The translations under genes and the position numbers were made by a program. A stretch of DNA of 51,305 nucleotides, taken from assembly GCA_964421085.1 (NCBI GenBank), contig CAYQVO010000026.1, forward strand, positions 1-51,305, read 5' to 3'. This DNA comes from CAYQVO01 sp964421085 (lineage in GTDB: Bacteria > Bdellovibrionota_C > UBA2361 > CAYQVO01). Shown here in pieces: positions 1 to 7,513 of this stretch; position 1 is the first letter of the stretch, and each line of letters begins with the position of its first letter. The notes beneath the pieces are model-generated. The model made no database searches. It was not told the origin of the DNA and saw nothing but the letters and a program-made list of their open reading frames with translations.

Positions 1-251
1 CCCATCTCGTTGGCGATGACCTGCGCCAGCGTCGTCTTGCCCAGGCCGGGCGGTCCCGACAGCAGCGTATGGTCGAGCGGCTCTCCCCGCCCCCTGGCCA
101 CCGCCAGAAAGACGGCGAGATTGTCCTTGGCCTTGGTCTGTCCGATATATTCGGCAAGCAGCCTGGGCCGCAGTGACAGCTCGGCCTCGTCCTCGGGCGC
201 CTGCTCGGGCGCCACGATGCGGTTTTCGAAATCGGTATCGTTTCGCAGCAT
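1..251 (-). CDS. ruvB: Holliday junction branch-migration ATPase RuvB, N-terminal part (cut by window edge)
   Basis: RuvB is the hexameric AAA+ motor that drives branch migration of Holliday junctions together with RuvA. The 83 residues visible start MLRNDTDFENRIV and contain the family's 'LRPRLLAEYIGQ' segment and the Walker A motif GPPGLGKTT near the window edge, which is the usual distance from a RuvB start. The ATG at 251 is preceded by AAAGGAA about 8 bases upstream. GC over 1-300 is about 65% by hand count, clearly above the next genes. The 41 bases upstream lead to what looks like the end of ruvA, so the normal ruvA-ruvB order is kept on this side of a probable junction. Confidence 0.93.
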   Translation of the reverse strand, partial: MLRNDTDFENRIVAPEQAPEDEAELSLRPRLLAEYIGQTKAKDNLAVFLAVARGRGEPLDHTLLSGPPGLGKTTLAQVIANEM

Positions 252-267
252 GGCGTGTTCCTTTCTT

Positions 268-615
268 TTATGCCGGCGTCGCCCGGTTTATGCTAGCGCG
301 ATGCCGCCAGCCTGCGCAGTCCCAGCCGGACCCGTGCGAGAGGATGTCCTGTATGAACTGCTCGTCAAAGCCTGATTCCCTCAGAATCCCGGGGGCTTTT
401 GTCAGATGCTGCGTCGAATCGTCTTTTGTGATGCCCCAGTCGACATCGTGCAGAAGTCCAAGCATTGCCCAGTACTCTTTGTCCTCGCCGAGCCTTTCCG
501 CAAGCGCCGCCATTATCGCCTCGCTTTCCAGATAGTGATTAAGGTCGGCTTTCTCTGTGTTGTATTTCCGGACCAGCGCGAGCGCCTGATCGCGGGTGAT
601 TGGCAGGGCGGTCAT
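268..615 (-). CDS. HD-domain phosphohydrolase-like protein, truncated at the C-terminus
   Basis: This 115-residue protein resembles the N-terminal half of bacterial HD-domain hydrolases of about 180-200 residues. It has the helix 'LESEAIMAALAERLGEDKE', the metal-binding pair in 'GLLHDVDWG', and the later 'ILSHG' histidine that should continue into the second half of the fold. Instead the frame leaves family-like sequence after SHG and runs 20 residues out of register to a stop at 268, 17 bases before the ruvB start. GC changes at the same place. The most likely reading is a gene broken by a deletion or an assembly join near 335-350, so the product as written is probably not functional. Confidence 0.7.
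   Translation of the reverse strand: MTALPITRDQALALVRKYNTEKADLNHYLESEAIMAALAERLGEDKEYWAMLGLLHDVDWGITKDDSTQHLTKAPGILRESGFDEQFIQDILSHGSGWDCAGWRHRASINRATPA
293..334 (-). pseudogene. Probable 3' tail of ruvA (13 codons and stop)
   Basis: Read on the minus strand, this stretch encodes RVRLGLRRLAASR followed by TAG. That resembles the C-terminal helix of RuvA domain III, and it ends 41 bases before the ruvB ATG, as expected for a ruvAB operon. No longer RuvA frame can be recognised upstream, because the sequence there belongs to the HD-domain gene in another frame. This is inference from a short segment; a chance match cannot be excluded. Confidence 0.4.
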
Positions 616-692
616 TTTGTGATTCTCCGAGGTGGTTTCACTTTATATAACCGGAAGACTGCGTGAAGCGCAATGTCGAGAGATCGGAAGGT

Positions 693-1844
693 TCAATCCG
701 CCTGAAGCTGGAGCATTTTTCTTATATGCGGCTGAAGCGAGAGCAGATTCCCGGGCCTCCGGCTGACGACATCAAGAAGCTCAAGCTGAAGAACTTCATG
801 AGCAAGCATATTCCGCTCCGGAAATTCCCGGATAAGCGTGTCGTAGTGAACCGCCTCCTGAGAAGCAAGCAGGCCGATTATTTTCTCCTGAGATGGGGAA
901 AACGGAATTCTTCCCGGAGCGGCCGCCTTTTTGCCGGTGTTGATTCCAAGCGCGTGCAGAACATCATCGATGTTGCGCACAAGAGACGCGCCTTCTCTGA
1001 TAAGCGCGTTGGAGCCTTCATAGTGCGGATTCTGAATTCCGCCGGGCACAACCATGACTTCCCTTCCTTCTTCGAGAGCAAATCGCGCCGTGACAAGCGA
1101 GCCGCTTCTTAAACCGGCCTGAATCACAATGACTCCGGATGAGAGGCCCGCAATGAGCCTGTTGCGGTTGAGAAAATTCGCCGGGAAAGGCCGCTCGCCC
1201 GGTTCGAAATGACTGAGGAGGAGGCCCCCGCGGTCGAGAAGCCTCTCGTACAGCCTGTGGTTCATGACTGGATACTCAATATCAACACCGTGCGCGAGCA
1301 CCGCGATGGTTGGAAACGGCGCTGCAGAATCAAGCGCGCCTTGATGAGCCGCAGCATCCACACCCATAGCTATACCGCTTACAACACAAAGCCCGCATTC
1401 TCCGCACTCTCTTCCAAAGCGTCCGGCGATCTCGAGTCCTGCAGCATCAGGACGCCGCGTTCCAACTATCGACACAAAAAGATGCTTCTCCCAGCGGGCT
1501 GGACAGGAGCCGCGATAATAAAGAACAAGCGGCGGCTCAAAAATCTCTTTAAGTGCCGGCGGGTATTCCGGGGACGAAAGGCAGATGACGCTCATTCCTT
1601 TTTTTGCCCATTTACTGAATTTCTCGCGTGTCTCTGAAACAAGTTCCCTCTTCCATAATTTCTCACGAATTGCTGACGGCACGTCTTCACAGCACGCTGC
1701 GTTCTCGCCGCTTCCCAGCGCTGAAAGGGCCTCTCTGTAAACACGCTGTTCCTGAGGGCTCAGGCGGGAAGCGATGTAATTTATAACCATGTTATCGGGG
1801 GGTCGGGGTGAAAGCGGCATCTTTTCAGGAAACAAAATCATCAA
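693..1844 (-). CDS. dprA: DNA-processing protein DprA/Smf
   Basis: DprA binds incoming single-stranded DNA during natural transformation and loads RecA. The 383-residue protein has an N-terminal helical region, the Rossmann-like core beginning 'SIVGTRRPDAAGLEIAGRFG', the signature segments SGIAMGVDAAAH, FPANFLNRNRLIAGLS and 'GLRSGSLVTARFA', and a C-terminal winged-helix-like tail from about residue 315, as in long DprA proteins. The first ATG (1844) is adopted; MVINYIAS about 17 residues in is an alternative start. It is divergent from the gene at 1927, with 82 bases between for both promoters. Retention of DprA suggests competence or a general ssDNA-handling role, but no other com genes are visible. 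Confidence 0.95.
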   Translation of the reverse strand: MMILFPEKMPLSPRPPDNMVINYIASRLSPQEQRVYREALSALGSGENAACCEDVPSAIREKLWKRELVSETREKFSKWAKKGMSVICLSSPEYPPALKEIFEPPLVLYYRGSCPARWEKHLFVSIVGTRRPDAAGLEIAGRFGRECGECGLCVVSGIAMGVDAAAHQGALDSAAPFPTIAVLAHGVDIEYPVMNHRLYERLLDRGGLLLSHFEPGERPFPANFLNRNRLIAGLSSGVIVIQAGLRSGSLVTARFALEEGREVMVVPGGIQNPHYEGSNALIREGASLVRNIDDVLHALGINTGKKAAAPGRIPFSPSQEKIIGLLASQEAVHYDTLIREFPERNMLAHEVLQLELLDVVSRRPGNLLSLQPHIRKMLQLQAD

Positions 1845-1926
1845 TAATCATTGAGAAGGACCAGTCGTACCCGAAGCACTGTTCCTCCCTTTTAGAGTAA
1901 TCGGAGAAGACAGCGAGAAGTTTCCT

Positions 1927-3549
1927 GTGAACCCGTCGGATATGCAGAACAAAATTCAGCTGGTATACGAGGGGCCAGAGGACGCGTCGCCCGATACGCT
2001 CCGCAAAATCAAGTCCACGTTCGTTGCCGAACTCAATTATTCCATCGATGAAACCCGGAAGTTCATCGAAGAGACCCCCTGCGTTGTCATTTCCAGTATC
2101 GACGAAGATCTCGTGCAGAAGATGTTTGACTGCCTTCAGGCGGCCGGGGCGAAAGTGCTCATGGTGAAGCCCGACATGGGTTCAGACGAATTTGAAAATC
2201 AGGCCCTGCTCGAAGAGCCGGTGCTGGTGAAGAAAACGGTAAGAGCAGAAGAACCGGAGACGCCATACGACGACGAACCTCAGACGTTCGAGATAGAGCT
2301 TGATCTTACGGCCCCGGTTGAAGCGCCGCCGTCATCGAAGAAGGTCTATGACCTGAACGAAGAACCAGAGGCAAAAACAGCACCGGAAGAGGAAAAACCG
2401 CCGGTGAAGAAAAAAGAGCAGGAGCCGATGTTCAGCTTCGAGGAGATATCGAAAGCTCTCGAAGACAGCCAGAAGATCGAGGAGAAACCTGTTCTCAAGT
2501 CGTCGCTGGTAGAGGAACCGGTTGAGGAGTTCGATCTCAGTTTCGATGATGAGCCCGCTCCTTCCAGAAAGGAAACCACACCGGAAATAAAAGAGACTCG
2601 CGAAGTCCGGAAGGCCGGCACTTCAAGCGATACAGCCGACCTGCCTGAAATCGTTATGGAAGCCGAAGGTCCTGCTCTGGAGCAGACCGTTCCTGAAACT
2701 GCTCCTCAGCAGCCTGCGACTGGGACAGAAGATGAACACGAAGAGACCGCAGAACAGGCTCAACGAGGCTCCGTGCCGAAATTATCGGATCTTGCCGCTC
2801 GCAGGGCACCGCTCCCGCCGCACGATTCTGCCGAAAGCGACACGTCAGTCGTGCAATCTACTGACGATTCTGTTCAAGGGTACAGAGAGCCCCGGGAAAA
2901 ACCGCTGTGGCGCGAGATAGGAGTGCCCGTTGCCGTTCTCGGCGCGCTGATGGGCGCCGGGACCTGGTATTATTTCAATTATCTGGCTCCGGCGCCGCCG
3001 GCAACTGCAGTGCCTGTAAAGGCGGAAAGAGTGTCAGCCGCGCCTGCTCCTGCTGAAACCGCAGCGCCGCTTCCGACTGCCACTCCTGTTCCCTCAAACA
3101 GAATGAAAGGCCGCGCTGATTTGCCGGACCGATCGATTTCTGCTGAGATTGTTCTCGATGGGGAAGCCATCAAGAGCATAAGGGCAGAGATATCAACAAT
3201 GCCTCCACCTCCTCTTACCCCTGAACAGATTGTCCGAGGTGAAAAGCGTAAACCCTGGCTTAAGCGCATTGAGATTGAAGATTCGATTCTGACATTCGAC
3301 AACCAGAGTCAATTCTCCGGGAATTCACCTGCGAAAGCGTATATAGACAACGATAAGCAGGGCAGCAGCCGGGTCATTGCGACGGCGGCAGTGTCAGGAA
3401 CACGGGTAAGCAGGAATGAAATCGCGCTGCACGTTGAGGTGTTCTATAATACAGGCGATAATCCCATCGCCGATCAGGAGATTATCCGAAAAGCTGCAGA
3501 TGGAGGATTTGCCTTCTCTGTTTCAGGTGATGTGATCCTTTCGCGATAA
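1927..3549 (+). CDS. Single-pass membrane protein with possible L7/L12-like N-terminal domain
   Basis: I do not recognise a named family. Three parts are visible in 540 residues. Residues 1-85 look like a small alpha/beta domain whose pattern (long helix, 'IDETRKFIEETP', then a helix ending LQAAGAKVLMV) recalls the C-terminal fold of ribosomal protein L7/L12. Residues 90-330 are acidic, Pro/Glu-rich and probably disordered. One membrane segment (IGVPVAVLGALMGAGTWYY) follows at about 338-356, then a Pro/Ala linker and a C-terminal domain of about 160 residues. The predicted topology is N-terminus in the cytoplasm and C-terminus in the periplasm. Start: GTG 1927 (GAGAAG upstream) or ATG 1942. 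It converges with the basic protein gene, leaving 8 bases between stops. Confidence 0.75.
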   Translation: MNPSDMQNKIQLVYEGPEDASPDTLRKIKSTFVAELNYSIDETRKFIEETPCVVISSIDEDLVQKMFDCLQAAGAKVLMVKPDMGSDEFENQALLEEPVLVKKTVRAEEPETPYDDEPQTFEIELDLTAPVEAPPSSKKVYDLNEEPEAKTAPEEEKPPVKKKEQEPMFSFEEISKALEDSQKIEEKPVLKSSLVEEPVEEFDLSFDDEPAPSRKETTPEIKETREVRKAGTSSDTADLPEIVMEAEGPALEQTVPETAPQQPATGTEDEHEETAEQAQRGSVPKLSDLAARRAPLPPHDSAESDTSVVQSTDDSVQGYREPREKPLWREIGVPVAVLGALMGAGTWYYFNYLAPAPPATAVPVKAERVSAAPAPAETAAPLPTATPVPSNRMKGRADLPDRSISAEIVLDGEAIKSIRAEISTMPPPPLTPEQIVRGEKRKPWLKRIEIEDSILTFDNQSQFSGNSPAKAYIDNDKQGSSRVIATAAVSGTRVSRNEIALHVEVFYNTGDNPIADQEIIRKAADGGFAFSVSGDVILSR

Positions 3550-3557
3550 TGACAGCT

Positions 3558-4166
3558 TCACTTCCTGCGTTTTCCCGCTTTTCCTTTTGGGGCGGGTTTT
3601 GCCTTTGCCGGTTTCGCCGCCGGCTTCCGCTTCCTGGCTTGAGCTTTCACGGGGGCCTTTTTCGCTTTTGGCTGAGGCTTTTCCTTCCGAGGTTTTGCTT
3701 CCTTTTTATTCCGAGGCTTTTTCTTCGCAGGTTTCGGTTCTTTCGCCTTCGGGGCTTCTCTGGGCGCGGCTGTCTTCGCACCTTTCAATTTTTCCTTGAT
3801 CGACTGGAGGGCCCTGGGGGGTCTCCCGCGCCGGCGCTTGACCGGGCTTTCTTCCGCTTCTTCCCCCTCCTTTACCTCATGAAGGTCGAGTTCCTCGATA
3901 TCCTCGTTTTCAGAGGACTGTCGCTTCGGGGGTGAATATCCCTCATCAGTTTCATCTTCTTTCCTCGGCTGCCGCTCCTTTTCGCGCTTGAGATATTCCC
4001 GCGTATCATCAATCAGCACCTGACGCTGCCGCTCATGTCTCTCATGAATCTCTTCAAGTTCGTTCTTGTTCGACGACCAGGTGACCCCATCGATACTGAA
4101 GAGAGTGAACTCCACGCCCCCGAACTTGACCTGCTTGGTCAGGTATTTACCTTTCTTTTCCGCCAT
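3558..4166 (-). CDS. AT-hook and histone-H1-like basic protein
   Basis: This protein of about 202 residues is probably nucleoid-associated. The first 60 residues (MAEKKGKYLTKQVKFGGVEF...) look folded. A charged linker follows, then the AT-hook core RRRGRPPR, which in other proteins inserts into the minor groove of AT-rich DNA, and finally about 85 residues made almost only of Lys, Pro, Ala, Arg and Glu with KPAKAK-type repeats like the tails of histone H1 and bacterial H1-like proteins. ATG 4166 is preferred over TTG 4181, which lies only five codons upstream. Binding to DNA is inferred from composition and the AT-hook. It is divergent from pyruvate kinase. Confidence 0.8.
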   Translation of the reverse strand: MAEKKGKYLTKQVKFGGVEFTLFSIDGVTWSSNKNELEEIHERHERQRQVLIDDTREYLKREKERQPRKEDETDEGYSPPKRQSSENEDIEELDLHEVKEGEEAEESPVKRRRGRPPRALQSIKEKLKGAKTAAPREAPKAKEPKPAKKKPRNKKEAKPRKEKPQPKAKKAPVKAQARKRKPAAKPAKAKPAPKGKAGKRRK

Positions 4167-4347
4167 GTGTTTTCGCGGCAATTCCGCCGGGAATCATCCT
4201 CTTATTCGGAGGATAAGGGGAAAACTGCCGGTTTGAAAACCTGGAATCTGGAATCACTCCCGCCTTTTTTGACTTTTTACCCCCTTTTTGAGAGTTTCGG
4301 GCGCGGCAAAGCCCGGATCACCGGGTCGGCGTTGACAGGAGACAGTA

Positions 4348-5802
4348 ATGGCTGGAAAGAACTGCGGAAACAGGGCGGAAGTCAGGCGGAAAACCAAGAT
4401 AGTTGCCACTGTCGGACCTGCGTCAAGATCTCCCGAGCGTCTCAGGGAGTTGATAGTGGCGGGGGTTGATCTCTTCCGGCTCAATTTCTCACATGGCAAC
4501 TATGATGAGCATCGTGAAACGCTCACAAACATCAGGGCTGCCTCAGAGGCCTTGAAAACGCCTGTTGCCGTTCTTCAGGACCTTTGCGGACCGAAAATCC
4601 GGATAACCGCCGTGGATAACACCAGAGCCGCCATTGTCGACGGCCGGAATGTAAAGCTTATGCACGCTGACGGGAGCACCTCGAGCAGTGAAACAATATA
4701 CGTCGAAACACTTAATCCCGCGCAGATTCTAAAGCCTGGAGAGCGGGTATTACTGGCAGATGGAGTCATGGAACTGCGTGTAGATTCAGTGACGGATGAC
4801 GCTGTCAGCTGCACGGTGATAAATGGCGGCAAACTCAGATCCAAAGCAGGTATTGCGTTTCCAGACAGCACCTATGAGGTCTCCGCCGCGACAAAGAAAG
4901 ATTTCGGCGATCTGGCATGGGGCATCGAGCACGGGGTGGATTATGTGGCCGTGTCCTTTGTGAGCGACGCGAACGATATTTTCGAGCTCAGGGCCAAAAT
5001 GCAGGATGCCGGGGTGCGTATTCCCATTGTCGCAAAAATTGAGAGACGGAAGGCAATCGACAATATCGAGGGCATCATAAGTGCTGCTGACGCTATCATG
5101 GTTGCCCGGGGCGATCTCGGGGTGGAACTTCCGCTGGAAGAGGTCCCGCTGATTCAGAAGATGCTCATAGAGCGGTCCAATAAGGCTGGTATCCCGGTAA
5201 TTGTCGCGACTCAGATGATGTCATCTATGGTTACTTCCATAAGACCGACTCGCGCCGAGGTAAGTGACATCGCCACTGCCGTGCTCACTGGTACGGATGC
5301 CGTGATGCTTTCGGAGGAAACCGCAATCGGTGAGAACCCGGGGGAATGTGTGCGTTACCTGAGCAGAATTGCAAAGGAGGCGGAGAAGCATTTCGATTAC
5401 GATGCGTATCAAGAGAGGGTCAGAAGTTTCGCAAAAGAGACTGTTTCAGATGCCATTGCTTTTGCTGCCCGGGCCGCAGCATCGAAGCTGGGGGCGTGCG
5501 TTATCATATCGGGAACAGAGAGCGGCCGCACCGCGCGTCTGATCGCCCGCTACCGCCCTGAGCAGCCTGTGTTCGGCTCGTCATACCGGACTGACGCATG
5601 CCGCAGGATGTGCCTTTACTGGGGAGTCTTTCCCATTCTTGTTCCTGAAGCTGAGAGTATTCGGGACGAGGTGATGCTTGCTCTGGAAGCCGTCCGCGAA
5701 ATCGAGCAAATACCACCGGAAGAAACGGCAGTGATGACCGCGGGACAAAGCGTCAGGAAGACAGGGAGCACGTCTCTTATGATGATTCATCAGTTTGAAT
5801 AA
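4348..5802 (+). CDS. pyk: Pyruvate kinase
   Basis: Pyruvate kinase converts phosphoenolpyruvate and ADP to pyruvate and ATP at the end of glycolysis. The 484-residue sequence has the usual start 'RRKTKIVATVGPAS', the substrate-binding 'FRLNFSHGNYDEH', 'LQDLCGPKIRI', the catalytic-lysine region 'IPIVAKIERRKAI', the metal-binding 'MVARGDLGVELPLE', and 'PVIVATQMMSSM' followed by 'PTRAEVSDIATAV'. The last 120 residues form the C-terminal allosteric domain. AGGAGA lies 8 bases before ATG 4348. The reading frame overlaps an upstream extension of the next gene, but the likely start of that gene is 71 bases downstream. Confidence 0.97.
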   Translation: MAGKNCGNRAEVRRKTKIVATVGPASRSPERLRELIVAGVDLFRLNFSHGNYDEHRETLTNIRAASEALKTPVAVLQDLCGPKIRITAVDNTRAAIVDGRNVKLMHADGSTSSSETIYVETLNPAQILKPGERVLLADGVMELRVDSVTDDAVSCTVINGGKLRSKAGIAFPDSTYEVSAATKKDFGDLAWGIEHGVDYVAVSFVSDANDIFELRAKMQDAGVRIPIVAKIERRKAIDNIEGIISAADAIMVARGDLGVELPLEEVPLIQKMLIERSNKAGIPVIVATQMMSSMVTSIRPTRAEVSDIATAVLTGTDAVMLSEETAIGENPGECVRYLSRIAKEAEKHFDYDAYQERVRSFAKETVSDAIAFAARAAASKLGACVIISGTESGRTARLIARYRPEQPVFGSSYRTDACRRMCLYWGVFPILVPEAESIRDEVMLALEAVREIEQIPPEETAVMTAGQSVRKTGSTSLMMIHQFE

Positions 5803-5872
5803 AAATACCCTGTGGTACTTCTTCATCCCGGATTATGATGGAATGCGACTCGCCATTTCAGGAGAACGAACC

Positions 5873-6523
5873 ATGGGATTTCGAGAATTCATTTCAGAAA
5901 CAGAAGCAGCAGCGTTTGCGGGAATTTCTCAGAGAACGCTTCACCGGTTCATAGAAAGCGGATACCTGAAAGTGGAACATGACGCCGACGGCCTCCCGAT
6001 GCTTGACAGGGAAGAGGTTGGACGGCTTTTCGGGATTACTGTCGAAAAGCTTGTTGTTAATTCCGGATGGAAACCCCAGCCTGTCTCGAATATTCATGAG
6101 GAGAAAGTGATTGATCTCAAACTGGCCTCTGCTGTGAGCCTTCGCGCGCATCCTGCAGGGCCGGCCGCTGAGAAACAGGAAGCAACTGCGTCCAGTGCAT
6201 ACGCCGTGCTGGAGACTGAGATCCAGAAACTTAAGCACGTACTCGATATCCAGGAGAGACTTCTTGAGGAACGCGAGCGCGAACTCCACCAGCTGCTTGG
6301 CGAACGTGACTGGCTCCGGAAAAGAATCGAAAGACTCGAGGAAAAAAGCGAGCGTGATCAGATTCTGCTTCTTTCTGAGACCCAGACCATCCGCAAACTC
6401 GTGAATGCACAGGTGGAGAGACGAACCCCTGTGAGAGCAGTCCTCGACTGGCTCGGATTCCAGAAAATGGGGACGGTTCCTATTTCCGCTGCGGAAATAG
6501 GAACCGTCCCCATTTTAAAATGA
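5873..6523 (+). CDS. Helix-turn-helix (excisionase/MerR-like) protein with coiled coil
   Basis: The N-terminal 60 residues (MGFREFISETEAAAFAGISQ..., then LHRFIESGYLKVE and 'LDREEVGRLFG') form a winged-helix DNA-binding module of the excisionase/MerR type. Residues 105-190 are a long Glu/Lys/Arg/Leu-rich coiled coil, so a dimer is likely. ATG 5873 is chosen over an open-frame start at 5795 because AGGAGAACGAACC precedes it. The last 19 or so residues are encoded by the 53-bp palindrome at 6464, which reads GTVPIS and then GTVPIL on the two arms; this tail was probably added when the repeat inserted at the 3' end. The target genes are unknown. Confidence 0.8.
   Translation: MGFREFISETEAAAFAGISQRTLHRFIESGYLKVEHDADGLPMLDREEVGRLFGITVEKLVVNSGWKPQPVSNIHEEKVIDLKLASAVSLRAHPAGPAAEKQEATASSAYAVLETEIQKLKHVLDIQERLLEERERELHQLLGERDWLRKRIERLEEKSERDQILLLSETQTIRKLVNAQVERRTPVRAVLDWLGFQKMGTVPISAAEIGTVPILK
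6464..6516. repeat. Perfect 53-bp palindrome of the GGGGACGGTTCC repeat family, copy 1
   Basis: The two 26-base arms are exact reverse complements around T6490. The left arm begins AAAATGGGGACGGTTCCTAT. The same 17-base core (GGGGACGGTTCCTATTT) recurs at 32278 and 51066. It sits across the 3' end of the HTH gene, between that gene and the convergent ompA-like gene, so its transcript would fold into a strong hairpin and could serve as a bidirectional terminator. The form is that of a REP-like or mobilised palindromic repeat. Confidence 0.9.
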
Positions 6524-6584
6524 AATGGCAGTCCCGCATTCTGCGTCGCTGCCATTTCGAGAAAGGAGGGACCAAACTCTGCTT

Positions 6585-7337
6585 TTATCTGAGCGCACCT
6601 TCGTCGGGGTGAACTTCAACACGGCGGTTAACGGCACGCGCCCAGTTTTCCTGCTCCGGGAAGACTGGCTTTGTCTCTCCGAATGTGACGGTAGAGAGGC
6701 GCTGAGATGAGACGCCAAGCGCTATGAGTTCCTGCCGCACTGCTTCAGCTCTATCCATTCCGAGTTTCTCGTTGTATGCGTCAGTGCCGATGTAATCTGC
6801 ATGGCCCTGCAGGACGACATGCAGTTCGCCGCCGCCGTCACCGAGCAGCTTCGCAATTCTGTGAGCCTGTCCTGTGCCAAGATCATTCAGTGCGCGTTTG
6901 TCGAAATCAAAATTCACATCAGGGAAGTAAACCTCGGTTTTCCCGGAGGGCAGGGCTCCGATATCTGCTGAAGGACTTTGCTGCATATCATAATTGAACG
7001 GCTTGATGGTGCGACAATCAGGGACACTGTCATCGGCAGAAAAACACTCCGGCTGCCTGTAGTCGTACGGCTCGCGGAATCCCATCACGCTCCGTGTCGT
7101 TTCCGACGAAGACGCGAAGTAGCTGAGCGGCCGGAATATTACCTCCCTTGCGACCCATCCGATCGGATGGGCGATATAGGCGAGTACCCTCAAAGGATGT
7201 GATTCGCTCTCCCGGTAGCGAGGAGCCGTGTGATATGTGGCGAGACCATTATCGGCAGGGAGCAGATCCTGCGCTGATGCAATGGACGCACTCGACAAAA
7301 ACCCCAATAAAACTGCGGCAAGGAAGAATCTTCTCAT
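6585..7337 (-). CDS. OmpA-family outer-membrane/peptidoglycan-binding protein
   Basis: The ATG at 7337 starts a signal peptide (MRRFFLAAVLLGFLSSASIA, with likely cleavage after SASIASA). About 130 residues of unrecognised sequence with several Tyr/Pro/Asp follow, and then a C-terminal OmpA domain from about residue 150. That domain carries the FDFDKRAL entry, 'VVLQGHADYIGTDAYNEKL', the helix 'RAEAVRQELIALGV', and the terminal NRRVEVHP, which includes the Arg of the OmpA peptidoglycan site. The protein should tether the outer membrane to the wall, which supports a diderm cell plan. The upstream frame stays open to 7442, but the signal peptide fixes the start. It is divergent from the sensor-kinase gene. 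Confidence 0.92.
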   Translation of the reverse strand: MRRFFLAAVLLGFLSSASIASAQDLLPADNGLATYHTAPRYRESESHPLRVLAYIAHPIGWVAREVIFRPLSYFASSSETTRSVMGFREPYDYRQPECFSADDSVPDCRTIKPFNYDMQQSPSADIGALPSGKTEVYFPDVNFDFDKRALNDLGTGQAHRIAKLLGDGGGELHVVLQGHADYIGTDAYNEKLGMDRAEAVRQELIALGVSSQRLSTVTFGETKPVFPEQENWARAVNRRVEVHPDEGALR

Positions 7338-7513
7338 GATCAACCCCAAAAAGAGCCTATAAATACAAACCGGATGCAGCTGACCGGACGTTTCGGTGCT
7401 GCCTGAAGACAAGACATTGCATCTATCAGAGAGAATTAGCACAATACATTTTTTACTGCACCCCCTTAAATAATCAGATACTATCCGAATTAGATAACAG
7501 AATTGACGGGCTG

